A stretch of DNA of 64,000 nt from Ridgeia piscesae (taxonomy: Eukaryota; Annelida; Polychaeta; Sabellida; Siboglinidae), in NCBI GenBank assembly GCA_025642075.2, contig JAODUO010000066.1, positions 463,501 through 527,500 of the forward strand, written 5' to 3'. Below, piece by piece: positions 14,390 to 28,400 of this stretch (within the stretch, counting starts at the first letter, position 1; every line of letters starts with the position of its first letter). Under the pieces are notes generated by a model. That model searched no databases and was not told where the DNA came from. It was given only the letters and a program-made list of their open reading frames with translations. Made by a program: the position numbers and the translations under genes.

Positions 14390-15221
14390 TGGCTGAAAGT
14401 GACACTCCCACTCCCAGTCATAGGAATGTTACATACTGGACACAGTACACTGGACAACACACTGTCTTGGTCACACTATCCTTCAAAGACTGAATTTCAG
14501 CATTGTCAGTGATTTGGTATAACAGTGGAATTGCATAACTATTATCTGGTAACAACCTGCAGTTGAGTACACTACAATAAAATCAAATTCCACTAGATGC
14601 GTGTACCAATATCACAATTCTAATAAGTACATGATTACTACATGCACAAAGGATTGCCATTATCTTTTCTCCAAATGTTAATACCACTTTGACTCAACAT
14701 TTCACAATCCCTTGATGATTCCACAGGCATGTCTGTAACATATCTAGTCTACCGGGTAACAAACATTTCAATATTGTGCAATAGGCTATTTCATATGCAG
14801 CACAAAAACATCACATCCATACCATAAAAAGTAACTTTCCTAATTTAGGTGTAACTATCATTATTACCAGGTATTCAGCCAGGAGAACATTCCCAATAGA
14901 TTTAACCTGTTGATCCCACAAGTGTGACTCAAAGAGCAATCAACATTCTTTAGAAGTTGCTAACACTAGTCACATCATCCTCACATCTCGCATTCCATAT
15001 AGGTCCTGTTTACTTACAGATCTATATCCAGTTGCCCTTTCTTAGTATGATTTGTTTCCTACCTGTATTTAACTTTAGCCCACACTAGCTTATCTGATTA
15101 GAACTATCAAAAGAAAGATATACTCATTTGATCAAATGCTGACTTGTACATCTCCACACTTTGTGAACTCCTATGGTCAATTGTTTTCCTTGGTCATTCT
15201 ACTCACTAATTTTATTGGTTA

Positions 15222-15322
<101 letters not shown>

Positions 15323-18206
15323 CATGTTTATCAAGATTAAAACATAAAAGCAAAATCACATAATTCAACCCACAACTAAACGCTACTGTTTGATTTGTAA
15401 GGGCAGTGGGATATTCAAGACATATTCAAACATACATAGTGCTGACACAGCAGTTTACTGAGTTGTCAAAACCACATGTTTCTAGATAAGCCTGATTCAG
15501 TGCATACCTGTAACCCCACATTCTGGAGCAGGATACTGCATCCAACTATCTATATCCTGTGAGTCAGTCAGAGACGATACATCACATTCAATGTGTGAAT
15601 ATAGAGTGTTACTATTACACAGTCTACACATTAAATATGAGCTGACTACATTTCTTTTGCCCAGACACCAGACACTCCACACTGGACTGTAAAAGGATCC
15701 TTGTCATCACAGGTGTTGAATCACCCACTGCCTTGCACAATAGAGACACAGTCACAGCCATCTTACAATAAACAGTCACAGCCTAATTACAATACACAGC
15801 CTTAAACTGGCCTTTCTCAGACAGAGATACACTAAGTAGTGCATCCATTTGTCTAGTACAGTCTGACCAATCAACACCAGAATTCTCCCAATTAACGTTT
15901 AACTGGTGAGACAAATCTAAATAGTATAATTACAGGTCTATGCATCAGAGGGTTCTATGTCCAAATCACATATACATATGTTTATTAAATTAAAAAAACA
16001 GTATATGAGCACAGTAGAGAATCATGACATCAAATACCCAGGACAATGCAAACTACACATTCAGGATTTTTTTTAATTTCTGATGTTGTGTGTGGGTAGG
16101 TGTTTACTAACTTATGTGTGGAGCTTTCACAACGCCACACCAGTGATGGACAGTTTTAATGAAACGTAGCAAGTAACACATCCCAATCTGACCTCTGATA
16201 TTATAAATAAATTATCAGCAGCTATGGTACATGAGCACAACACCGTCAATTATATGCGTAAGTGTGTAATTTAATCTAACAAATTAGCATCACAAAATTC
16301 ACACCATTTCCACTACTGTCTGTATTGTATTGGTATCACATGTCCAGATCATGTGCACTGATAAGCCCATAACTGGCAAGGGTTAGGTGAAATAGCTGAG
16401 AGGTCAATGGAATTACGTGAGACTGAGAGGAATGTCCTCCCACATTAATAACTGCTCACTGCTAACATAATGGTTGAATTGATGGTACAGATTAGCATCA
16501 TCACGTGATAAATGTGTCAGCAGGTTGAAACAGGTACCTGTTGGCCCCAATGATAGGAGAGGGCGAGGAGAGAGGTGTATGTTGTCAGTGACACTGTGGG
16601 TCACACACGTGTTTGTTTTATTCAAAACTATGCAACTTCAACATTCACTGCATTACTGTGTCCTATGAAGGATTGATCTGAGGGGACGTTCTTAATCATG
16701 CCCAATTATGCTCTTTATTAAAACCATGTTCCCTCTTTAACAGGGATCATGTATACTGATGTGTAAACTTTACAGGACATTGAAAATGTGCCACTAATGA
16801 CACTATAGTCTCCCATTTTTATTTTGAAAAAAATACTTAAATTTAACAGTGGATTTTGTTTTATGTTGGACTTTCCTCATGAGTCCATTATTATTATAAT
16901 TATCAGCCCCCTGGAATACGAAACAACTAACTCCAGTCATGTCACTATGTCGTGTAAGCTGCACTGCTGTTAGTATTTATTTCTCTACAAATTCTGCAAA
17001 ACATGGACCCTAACAACAAGACAGAACACAGGTGATAGAGATGAAATGCTCCTTATAAATATAGCACACCCTTCACTCACCCAAGAGACAAAACGTAAGA
17101 ATATATAGGAACTCATCTTCCCCATACCTTAAAACTAGTCTAGAAACACCATTGGGTAATGCAAAGAATACCCCACAATGTAAGAAGACCTGCTGTGCCA
17201 TGCACAAAGTCCACTGAGATGATTTGCAATGATGTGACATTCTGTCTCGTATCCTAGCAATGGCCTTCAAGAGGCTACACACGACTACAAGATGTGTCAG
17301 CGTCTACTTCCGTCAAATGACTTATGGCAACAGTCCAAGTAGTGCTTTTGTCAGTTGCACATCATTGACCAATCATTTGAAGAAATTGAATGGCAATGTC
17401 AGGCTTTGGATGTGGCATTATTTGGGGCCAATCATTGACAATACACAGCATTCAGTTGTGTATAACCAAGATGGCAGATCACCTTGACGACCAGGCACCA
17501 AATAAGGGCAATGACTTACAACTGATGGTTTCAATAGAGCAGCCAACATCAACTGGTGGGACACCCTGGGCACTGGGATATGTTGATAAGTAAACGGAAG
17601 CAGACGTCACACACAGATTTTGCACGACAGCAAAAAGAAAGTCTGCAACATTCACCCAAACACCAGGATACATGAATACGTGTATCCTTCTGCATATGAA
17701 CAATGAAAAAGGTCAAAACAATTGTGAACATGACAAAAATGGTCCCCATATCGAGACATTTGGTTGGTTGGTTTATACAATATAAAAATGTACACACATG
17801 AACCTAATACAAAGTATATAATATAATGTTTTATAAGGATGATAGCAGAAAGTGCATGCACTTGACTTGTTTCCATTGTGATGAAGCCACGTCCAAACTG
17901 CTATTTTCTAGTAAGCAAACTGGGTGCAAAAAAGACAGAATTGTATCAAAATATCAAAGAATTGACAGGATTCATTCCAGGTGCCATGAATGGGGTATGT
18001 TTTACTGCGTGTAAAGATGGGTCTAAACGAGACCCAAGAGGCTACAAAAAGCCACACCAGGGCATCCACTAAAAGCGGGCAGCCTCTACCGTCTACCCTG
18101 CGGCTGCCGCGCGGTGCCAGTGGGCGTGTCACGTTTCATATCATCAACGTGTAACCCGCCTTACCATTTTTTTATTTCACAAACCCAGATAATTAAATCT
18201 ACTCAC

Positions 18207-18345
18207 CAAGAGCTTCTACGAGTTGCAGCATGACGCCGCCGATGTGCAAGTCGCCCCGTACTCGTAGCGTCTTCTCCACCTGTAAATCCGTCACGGACAC
18301 CGCCAAGTCCCACGAACCGTCCACTATTTGGCCGTCGCTCATCAT
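18207..18345 (-). CDS. FERMT: Kindlin (fermitin family) first coding exon, partial gene
   Basis: Kindlins bind integrin beta tails and activate integrins at adhesions. The minus-strand exon starts at ATG-ATG (18345) and encodes 46 codons plus one base. Key stretches are [32 protein letters not shown]. This matches the N-terminal F0 domain of animal kindlins, whose usual pattern is ...G.WEL.V.VTDL...TLRV.G..HIGGVMLKLVE. The exon ends in a consensus donor CTTG|GTGAGT. The family normally continues with F1, F2 with a PH insertion, and F3, none of which is in this window, so the rest lies beyond coordinate 1 on the minus strand. A second in-frame ATG follows immediately; the first is chosen because there is no reason to skip it. 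Invertebrates usually have a single kindlin, so no paralogue number is assigned. Confidence 0.9.
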
Positions 18346-19950
18346 TTTGAAGTTCTCCCTACGCGCCTCGATAATTGAACAAAATCGGTGAATGAACGTG
18401 CGTTTGCCGGTCGTTTATTCCAGTGTCAGTGAACGCAGCCGACGCTACATAACGCGAGGCTATCGTTGGACGGCAGGCGTTGGGCCGCTGACCGAGTACA
18501 TGGCGATCGCGATGTGCCAAACACAACTTTACGTCGATTCAATTCGACGCAGCAGCGAAGTCGAATCTAGTAAATAACTTCTCCAATAACCGTCTCACAC
18601 TCGTTACCTTATTGAACGCCGCAGTGTCGAGCGATTGTTGATTTATCCCCTCTGGTGTCTGACAGATTTTGATCGGTTCAAGAAATCCACGGCGGCTAAC
18701 CAGATTTCGATGTAGAAAACGGTCAACGAGCCTCCTGTGCCATCGCCCTATTAGGAAGCGAATGATCAGTATGCAAGTAGGTCGCGAGTCCACCGCGGCT
18801 CGCGCAATCTGCGCATGCGCCAAAGTCGGCTCATTGATCGACCGGAAGTATACCTGGCACGTTGTTTCAGCGATGGCCGCAATTGAGAGATGGCCCTGGC
18901 AAAGACACGTTTGCAGCGTGTTTGGATCCCTTTCGTTGCATGTTTCTATCTGTCTCTGCCTACCTCTCACAGCCTACGTGCATTTTATGCCCTATGCCCC
19001 CCTTAATACTGTCTTCTGGTCTGCCTAATTCTACGGTTGCCACCAGGATTATTCCGTATTTATGAGTCGAATATTGCAACTTTTAATAATGGGATTACTG
19101 GCAATAGGGCCAGGGGTCCGTCTCGTATTTCTTTCCGTGTGGAGATGGCAGCCCTACCTATTTAATTATATTCTCCAGCCATCCCCCACCAAACACTTAT
19201 AGCTAGGCTACAAATTGCCACCCCCGTCCCAAACTATTGGGTTCAAACTGCCAATTAAGGGCGCTCGATCCCCGGTTCAGACAACTACGCATGTTAGGTT
19301 TATAGACTCCTCTACTCTCAATCTGGCGCCAGTTATGACTGTCGCAATATTCTAAATGCTGGTCTGAAAAAAAGACTATTAACTCCAAAAGTTAATCAGG
19401 ACGTGTGCATTTCGCAACTTCCGGCGACCGTCAAAGCGGCATATAGATGCGTCAATTCCATGCCTCAAGAGCAAAGGTCCCAAGTTCCCGGGGCACCCAA
19501 TTAAAAGTAGAAGCAATCGTGTCAAGCCACCAAGCTCAAGTGAGAACAACGTCCACCCTTCCAACCTCGGCTCATAGTTGCACTGAGCCCCACTCAAGAG
19601 AATCTATAATTCAAACAACGTCGATCGAAACCAAAGAGGATTAACTGGGTTTTTTGTACATACATGTTAAATGAAGGTCGATCGGCGCTTAAGGGCCCTA
19701 ATTTACCCGCCCTTCCCCTAGGTCTGAGTTGTCCACTCCCGTCTGGTCTGACCACGCCGAAGTGTTGAGTGGTTACAAGCGAAGTAAAAATTGTTGAACG
19801 TCGCCGCGAAAAATCGGCAACATCGCTTTCCCCTCGTCTCCCGTCGACGACAGTGTGGTGCTGCAGCTTCCGCAGAGCCGCCTTCCCTCTGACTGCGCTA
19901 CGAAGCTAGCTGTACGGGAGGCTATCGTCGACCTTCTATTGTATGTACAG
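18346..19950. promoter_or_regulatory. CpG-rich promoter region upstream of the kindlin exon
   Basis: CpG density rises sharply here relative to the AT-rich surroundings. A near-perfect NRF1 palindrome TGCGCATGCGCC (18810-18821) and an ETS-type CCGGAAGT (18842-18849) sit about 470-500 bp upstream of the kindlin ATG. Another ETS-type ACTTCCGG lies at 19417-19424. These are typical of TATA-less metazoan promoters. A short plus-strand frame beginning ATGGCCGCAATT at 18872 follows the motif pair but resembles no protein I know. Confidence 0.55.
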
Positions 19951-22018
19951 TTTGATAGCGTTGTATGTATAACTTGTTAGCGAGCAGCTGATAGGACTTG
20001 TGTCGACATCTTATCAAACATGCCCCACTGACGTTCTATGTTCTACGCTTTTTAAATATAAATGACTAAATACGGGTCGTCAGTGTAAGGGTTGCTGTAA
20101 ACGGCTTTCTTAAATATCGACCAGAGGTGTGGGTTTTCGTCCAATTGTCCTGTGTTGGGTCCTGTTGCAACAATGCTCAGAAGGTCAGTCAGTGCCTGTT
20201 AATTTATTAGTGAAACTCTTTGGAAGTACAGAAGTACATTATTTTTGGATGTTATCTGATTAATAGCCATGTGCGTATTAAGGCCACACAAGATTGTGTA
20301 TTATGTGTTTGTTCTCAGTTCTTGGATGATGTCACATTACACCGATGCGTTTTTTGTGGATAATGATGAATTAGTTAGTCCTGCATGTTTTATGTTGTTG
20401 TTTTTGCGTTTTTGCGTATTTCACAGTGGCAAATATATGCACGATATGATCCTAATTTACAACGACCCAAAAGAGGTATTCAATATAACACCATCTGAGA
20501 AATATGAAGGCGGGGCAACTTCAAGCAACGACCATTATAAACATCCAGACATTGAAAGCAGGATAATATACCATCTCTAAGCCACTCACAACGCTAAATG
20601 ATTATCAGAAAGACAAATCAAACGTCTATAAAGTATTCACTAAGTATCCACGTCGTAAACCAATTAAAGAAGAAGAGCCGACAATATAATATCCCTCTCC
20701 GTCGCGTTCGTCGTCTAGGAGAAAACATTAACAAAAATTAATTGCATTTTGTGTGCCCAGATTTTATTATCACAAATTCCCAATATTTAGTATTAGATCA
20801 TCACATCAAATTCCTCAAATTAAATACCTGATTAATCACGTCTCCTCGTTTTCTTTACAACTATGAACTGATGTTTGGATGAACGATCTAATGAGTGAAT
20901 GGATGCGTTATTTTTTAAATGTTAATTTATTACACTTGATTTTTAATTAGAAAAAATACTGTATACAATAGTCATTATCAGTACCCATTCCTTGAATGCT
21001 AGCCGAATACATGATTTCCACAGTCAAGTCTTAAGAGGTAGACCAGACCTAGGGAATGGATCTAATACGACGCGACTTAATAACTGCTTAATCTCAATGG
21101 AAATGTTGCCGATAACTGATTTACGAAACACAGTGCAAAAACAGACCACTTGGAACATGTTCCCAAGAGTAGTGCTAAAGGCTCCCGCTACAAATTGCCA
21201 CACAGTAAGATCGAGTGAAGTGGTGCCATCTTGCGGACAATCGTTTGACAAGAACACCGGCGCTCTGGATAACAAACATCAACAAATAAGTGTACAGGAA
21301 CCTACATAGTTTTTCTCTCTCTCGACACATGTCCTTTGTCATACATAACCAACAGCTTACGTGTCATACATGCCTGTTTCTGCCTGTCAACATATAATAT
21401 GTGTTGGTTTTGTGTTCTGTTTACGACTATACTCTATGACTATATCGTGGAGAATAATATAGAAGATCAACTGTAATGGTTTTTTTGTATACATTATAAA
21501 ATCAACATAACAAACCACTGATCACAAACAATTGACAAAGTAGAAAACAGATAGCATCCTATATTGTGGCAATACGTGTATTTTATTGGGATATAATCAT
21601 TATTCAAAAATAATTAAACTCAGTTCGATTACATTTTCATATTAAACTATCCTCACTGTTTTCACGCACTGAAAATTGCATATGCATAATGTATACATAG
21701 GCTAGAGAAATGCTACAAATAACGCCTTAATTATGGTCTATATTAATTGTATAGTGGCCTAATCGATAACATGGTGTTCTTTGTATACAGTTTATTTGGA
21801 GCGAGTTGACGCATTTCGGTCTAAGCGAGTTAAAACCGAGTTCGTTTGGGCGGAATTGGTGATGGTTGGGTGTTTAATGTGTGTAGTTTCTTTTTAGACT
21901 TTAGTCTAGAGCGCTTGTTTTCTGGGTCATGCCTTGACCTGAACTGTAGTCATGTTATCACCTACAAGCAACCACTGGTAACTCTTGAGACGTGCTAGTA
22001 CAGCATGCTAGCGCAATT
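19951..22018. other. Intergenic spacer between kindlin and RMDN genes
   Basis: Short frames occur here (for example 20269-20580 and 20992-21309 on the plus strand) but none resembles a known protein or shows coherent splicing. I see no repeat arrays in it. Confidence 0.5.
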
Positions 22019-22173
22019 TATACGTAGATCCAGCTTCTCCAGTCACGAATGTATTCGTTGTCACGACACCTCGTCGTGTTCAGGCTCAGCCGGCTTAGCC
22101 CCAGATCGCGTCGCGCCCAGGTCACTGACGCCGATTGACAGCTAGTGGTAGTCGACAGTGGCATATAGTGAAG
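22019..22173 (+). promoter_or_regulatory. Probable RMDN promoter and 5' UTR
   Basis: A CpG cluster (CGTTGTCACGACACCTCGTC, GATCGCGTCGCGCC) directly precedes the RMDN start codon. There is no clear TATA box. The transcription start is not resolvable by eye. Confidence 0.45.
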
Positions 22174-22499
22174 ATGGCAAAAGTCGTTCGATCCCAAGGA
22201 TCTGTAATTGTTGCCATAGGAGCAGGGATGTTGTTTGGCAGTGGTCTCACGTTACTCCTGCACAGATTGTCAGGTCTGGCGTCAAGAGAAATTAGGATGC
22301 TATTTAGCCAAATTGATGATTTGCAACGAGAGGTTAGAGAACTGAAGGCGAGCATAGACAGGTTACTGCAGACTCGGTTGCCAAGTGGTGTTCAAAAAAC
22401 TAATCCGGTCACCAACCTGGCTACTACTGCCGGCATAACAACAGAGACCAGTAGCACCGGAGAAGAACAAGATTTATTTGAAGATGCTCTAGAAAATGG
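22174..22499 (+). CDS. RMDN: RMDN exon 1
   Basis: Residues 1-108 plus two bases. It contains the membrane anchor, the coiled coil and the LFEDALE FFAT-like motif. The upstream in-frame codons lack an ATG, so ATG 22174 (AAG-ATG-GCA) is taken as start. Donor is TGG|GTAAGA. Confidence 0.9.
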
Positions 22500-25400
22500 G
22501 TAAGATGAAATAAAATTATTATTATCACAAAATGATATTCAACTGAACGCAGGATTCTAGCATACTTAGGACTGTCAACAGATATGGTGAGCTAATTCAG
22601 ACAGACGAGAATCCAATAACATGTTGTAAATTTTCAACTTGCTTGCAATGTAATAAAGCATTTCTTTTGAATAAAGTTATATCATTTGTATTTTTATGAT
22701 ATTGAATTTGCTGCAACTTGAAACTGTTACATTTAAGCACACTTTGAAGTTGCTGTCCATCATGTGATTTGCATAAATGTGATTTTGTTTTACATGGCTT
22801 AGCTTCAAATTTAGGGGCATTCACGCCAGTGAAAAGTGAGCACAAAAGCCACAAGAGCTTGATAAGTTGACATTGAATAACATTAATGTAACGTGTCAAA
22901 TTAAAGGTAATACAATGTTTATGTCTTGCATCAGTTGGAAGATGTCTTTGTATGCTTGTAAGGAAGTTATTGTAATGTTGTGAAAAGACAACTGTTATGT
23001 TGTAAGAAACCAACCCACTTTGGAGCACATCTTTTGAAACGTACAACGCTTCGACCCATTAGCCACAGGTCCTGGTCACATATTTCCGTCACCTGCTCGC
23101 CAACGTTCAAGTCAACAATTTGAAATAATGTTATTTACAAATTTTGGCAGATGACTTGAATGATGGCGAGTAGGTGACCAACTGGGACCTGTGGCTGCTT
23201 GGACCGGTAAAACGGGTAAAAAAATGAAGGAGTACATTTTTTTCTCCAAAACCATAGATATTGTTAGTTATGCCTTGAAAGTGAGTGAAAATAGTATCAC
23301 GTGTGTGTTTGTAGTCCATTTCAGGTCATCAGACACATTTAAAAGTTTGTAAACTGGCTTAACAGTTAACATCCACGTGTCCACCAAAACATATGTGACT
23401 GGCAATAATTTTATCCTGCGTAAAGCCCTGGGTCGAAGCGTTGTATGTTTCAAAAGATGTGCACCAAAGTGGGTTGGTTTCTTGCAACACAGCTGTGTCT
23501 TGGAGCCATGAACAATATTTCCATAAGAATTATATGCTGTTGTCAGTATTACAGGATGGTCATCAGATGATGCCACCAAGTCAGTGTTTAATTTGTTTAG
23601 ACCACAGAAATTACATAGCAGTGATAGCACAATCTACAAATTTGTTGATTTTCAATGCAGTAGATGTAGTAGATCATGTACAGTGTGTGCTGAATATATA
23701 TACTCGTTAAATCTCGGCATTCAGCAGATTGTACTAGTTACAAATTTGCCTTGGCTCAGGCTGTCAACCACATTATATTATGTGTATCACTATCAGAGAA
23801 TTCTTAGCAATGCACCCAATGGTTGGTAGAGAAACTATGACAAATGTCACTACTATCTGGTTAGATCTGTTTAGTTAGTAGATACCAGTGTTCATTGGCT
23901 TGCTCAGGCATCACCAGTCCAATACGGGCAGTGATGAATCTAACAATTTACCCGGTATCGGCACATGAATGCTGGCTTCTGCTGTCTTTTTGGGGCAGAC
24001 AGATTGGAGTTTGCAGGCTTTTACGCTCTATACATTTTTGCCAGTCACAAATTTTGTGGTAGACACATGCATGTTAACTCACATACTGATACATACAGTC
24101 GAGACATGTACTAAGGCATACAAGCACGGTGTACCCGGTATTTTTTTTAACCCATTTTCAAGATCGTTTTCCCCCACAAAAATTGTACGATTCTTCTTCC
24201 TTTTTTGCTCCTTATTGTTTTTATCTGTCCAGTGTTATTTCAACCCATTCAATATGATTGTGTGACACCCATTCAGTGACAGGTGGAGTTTCTACATAAA
24301 GCTGTGATATCAGTGCCATCTTCTTGTTTCACTATCGACTGACTTATCATTGGTAGCTGCTTTTTTTGCTTGTGAGTGACATTGTCAGATAGCAACATGC
24401 ATCTATATATCTCTTGGCACTGTTGGCTATCATTAATCGTAGACATGATCTTCCCCCATTAAACCTGTTAATAAATGTCACGTCATGTTTGTCTCAATAA
24501 CTGGTATACAACTGGATGAACCAAGATAATGTTCACTTCTGTTCATGGTGATCACTCGTGCCATCAGACATGTGAATAAGTTATAACATCAGTAGGCGTG
24601 GCAGTTATCTATAACAGTTCCATTCAACTGTCGTCACATTGCTCAGTATGTCCTGTATTGTATTGTATTGGAGTTGAATATCTATTCAAACATTTAACAC
24701 ATTCTATATAGGTAATTTATGTATGCAAAACAATAAGAGCTGAGGGTGAGATATTTGTTGCATTACTTTGAGTGGCAGTTCTGCTAAATGTGTGATATAG
24801 TTTTGATTTGTAGTTCCCATTTATTTAAATTTGCTTTTTTAATTAAAATGTACCCGGTAGTTATATTTTGTTTATTACATAACCCAGATGTGTTTCCATG
24901 GTGATGGTACCTATGGGAAGCCTAGCACAGCTTACTGAAATAGTTGCATATGAGTGCATTTATAGCACCTCTAAGCTGCTGTAGCGTGGATTAACTGAAG
25001 TTGTGGACATTTTAATTTTCTCCACAGTAGGTAGTTGCGTGAATAGCAAGGATCTGATAGACACACCAACATTGAGTGTTGGAAACAGTTAGACTGGAAA
25101 CAGAAATATGTAAGAGATGCAGTCAAACCCATAAGACACTGAACATTATCTTCCTGTGTTTATTTGCCAGTCTATTTAACCCCAAAACCATCTTGTGAGA
25201 CTCCACTGCTAAGAGCATACAACTAAATTATTTTGCACTTTTTATTAATGATCCAGATGGTATTCCTGGTTCCTTTTTTTGTAAATGCTGGCCATAACCT
25301 GAAATGGGCATGCTTGTTGGGACACTTTTATTATTGTAATAATCATTAACCCAAGAATTTGATTTAATGCCATCTGAAAGAGCAATTTCATGTTAATCTG

Positions 25401-28400
25401 AAACTATCATGTTGGCTCACACTGTTCTTTCAGCCTAGCACCCATATTTTAAATGCTTCCAATCTGATCTATCCAGTTAAATATGTGAACGTTACATACT
25501 GATCAAAGCATATTCTGTCTAGAGCATGTTATAATGAATTTGTTGATAGCCGAGGCTATCTTCCCAACTGATTGGCAACATATCATTATCATATCAATGT
25601 AGTGGAGCTGGAGAGAGGCAGAGAGACTGAGACAGGGCTCAAGTCTTAAGTATAATCCTAACCTGATTGGTCAGCCACAGCCTTTGTTGACTTTCTTCTC
25701 GTTATATCTGTGAACCTTTCAAAATAATATTAAATTGTTTTGCAGTAGAGCACTACTGCCATGCACGTTTGCACTCATGTATGCAATATATTCATACAAA
25801 TGAGATGTATGCTTATATGTGGCTGTATGTTGAGAACTGTGGGAACTACGCGTGTTGAAACATCATCAAAACGATCCACAAACACGCCCACTCACCCACC
25901 CACCCACTCACCCACTCACCCACCCACCCACCCACTTTGGTCTAAAACCAAATAAAACATCAGGGAAATAGGAACATATCATGCAGTAATTATTAAAACC
26001 TGATGACATGACTGGTGCTCTCGTGGCATTCTAAACAAATGGCGTGGAACTATTGAGTGGTGAACTGTCAGGACAGGTTGTTAATGTCTAGCATCCCCCG
26101 CAGTCGTGTGTCACGCAGTCATAATCCCCAGTGAGCGTCAACGCCAGACTTCCTGCTGGTCGCGTGTTCAGGAAGATATGGTCTACGGCAGACCAGTAAT
26201 CTTTGTGCTGCAAAAGAGGTTCAATATGAAAACTATGAATGGAAAGAGTGGAAAATGTACTGTTGCCATTTGCACTGACGCGTGTAGAGTGTACTATTCA
26301 GCTTTGTGATGGCCACATCACAATGTGGTCTGGACTCTGTGTGTGAGACGAATGCGTAGTCAGTCCGGGAGGAACTGGACACGGTCTCGATGCTTGTACA
26401 GATGGGACTACTGGCCTTTAAATACATTCATGTGTTTCTCTTCAGGTAAAGTTCTTTTTAAATACAGTTTGCAGCTGTTTAGTTGGTATTTATGGTTATG
26501 TTATGTTAGACATGTTTTTTTGTAAAGCTGTTGGAATGTTATCAGTATTCTGATAGGCTATGTCTTCATAATTAGCAGCTATTTCCAGATATTGCTGTTA
26601 CACAATGTTAGTATTAGATTGATAGAATACACAGCCAACCTACCTGGTAGAGCTTGGTTTTTATTAGTAAAACAGTGCTACAAATTTGTTGTAGTAATTA
26701 CTATTATGAGTGATATATCACAATTGTCATATGAAGCTACTGCTTATACAGCCCTGTACTTCATTTCATGTCAGTTAAATATCGTTTGTTCCCAGCAAGT
26801 GTATATTATGATTATCTATATATTATTTCACTCATTCACTGCCATATTGACTATCACAGTACATTGATAGTTCAGTGTATTGTTAAAACTTACACCTTTA
26901 ATAATTATGATCCAGCCATCTTTCTTTTACGTCTGCAATGAACATGTGTTAATAGTGCATTATGCTCAGGTATAACAAGGTAATAACTTGTAATATTTTT
27001 CTTCTTTAATTAAGTTGATATCGTTTTGCCGTGTTCTGGTTGGTAGTGTAGATCCAGCAATTAGGCGTTATGGAAGTGTCATGTATTTCACTAACTAACT
27101 TGGACAACAGAGGCCAGGTGGCTGTGTGACACTGATGTATAAGTGTGTGTCTTCCTCGTTACAACCAGTAGGTGTGTTAACACACCCCACACTTGGCAAA
27201 CACGACCACCAAACACAACTGACAGTGACACCTTTAATGAGTGCCACAATGATACGTGGCACCAACGGCTGTGGTACACTGGACTCTTAATGTAGTGAAA
27301 ACAGATTCCGGGTTTCAGTTCTCATGCGGCCATTCCAAAGCTTGGTCAGTTTCGTTCATTCTGAGCTGCTCTAATTCACCCAGCAGTTCGATATACCGAT
27401 ATACTTGGCCACAAACAACACCATCGTATAAGTACCTGGATATAGACATATATTTGTGTCTAATTTTTGTACTGAGAAGTCATCAAAGTGTTGCAATGAC
27501 AAGATCTGTTGCGGACTAAAGTGTGTACAATTAAACATGAAAGTTTATTTAAAGTGTGAAGGGCCTTTAGCAGTCCTGAGGACTTAAGACAAGTGCACTC
27601 ACTATGTAGGACATTTTGGTGTTATTGTTTTTCAGAAGCGAGTACACCTCGCCCCACTCTGTTGGTGTACAGCGAGGACAGCGAGACCAGAGTGTTACTG
27701 TGAGTGGCGTACAGGAGAACTCAGTGATAGATGCCGGCCGAGAGGAGTTGTACAGACGTGTTGACGAGATGGTTGATGGCTCGGACGTGATGAAAGAAGA
27801 AGCTTACAACCTGCTCAAAGACAAGTCATACCTGGTAGGAATGAGTTATATATATAAAGGTCACTTTGGTAATGGACATTTTGGTAACAGACATTTCGGT
27901 AACAAGACAATTTGGTAAAGGACATTTCGGTAACTTGACATTTCGGTAACTTGACATTTCGGTAACTAGACATTTCGGTAACAATTAAGACATTTTGGTA
28001 AATAGACATTTCGGTAAAACTACTGGAAATAATCAGAGGCCAGTCTGCCATATTAGGAGGTAACCTGTTGAAATGTCAGTCAGTTAAACCATTTGTAAAT
28101 TAGGAAGGTCCAGACGTGGAACTTAGCTTTCTACCAGTAGTCAGGCAATGGTGTAAGGTAGTGTTTGCCTTTGAAGTGAACATGGCTTCCAAATAGCAGT
28201 GGTGGTGGCTAAAGTGTTCAACCACTACAGCAAATCACTGGCTAGCAGGACACATTTAAATCCAGACACACATAAGGTGAAGCTATACATGTGAACATGG
28301 AGCTATCAACAACAACCAGGGGAAAAGCAAAGCTTTTGTGGAATGGCTATACCAAGCATACAGAGAAAAATGACATGATAAGGTGGCGTTGTACATGTCG

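Larger units (their letters stand above)
22500..27635 (+). other. RMDN intron 1
   Basis: A 5.1-kb intron. It contains a nested foldback repeat near its start, copies of a dispersed repeat family and a CCCA-type microsatellite. The remainder is AT-rich with no recognisable coding or RNA feature. Confidence 0.8.

Noticed and set aside
17878..18072. 64-aa plus-strand frame with KLGAKKTELYQNIKELTGFI
   Set aside because: Its composition is protein-like but I recognise no family and see no splice partner; insufficient support to call a gene.
18539..18970. 143-aa minus-strand frame upstream of kindlin exon 1
   Set aside because: It lies in the CpG-rich 5' region, has no similarity I can recognise and is not in phase with the kindlin start.
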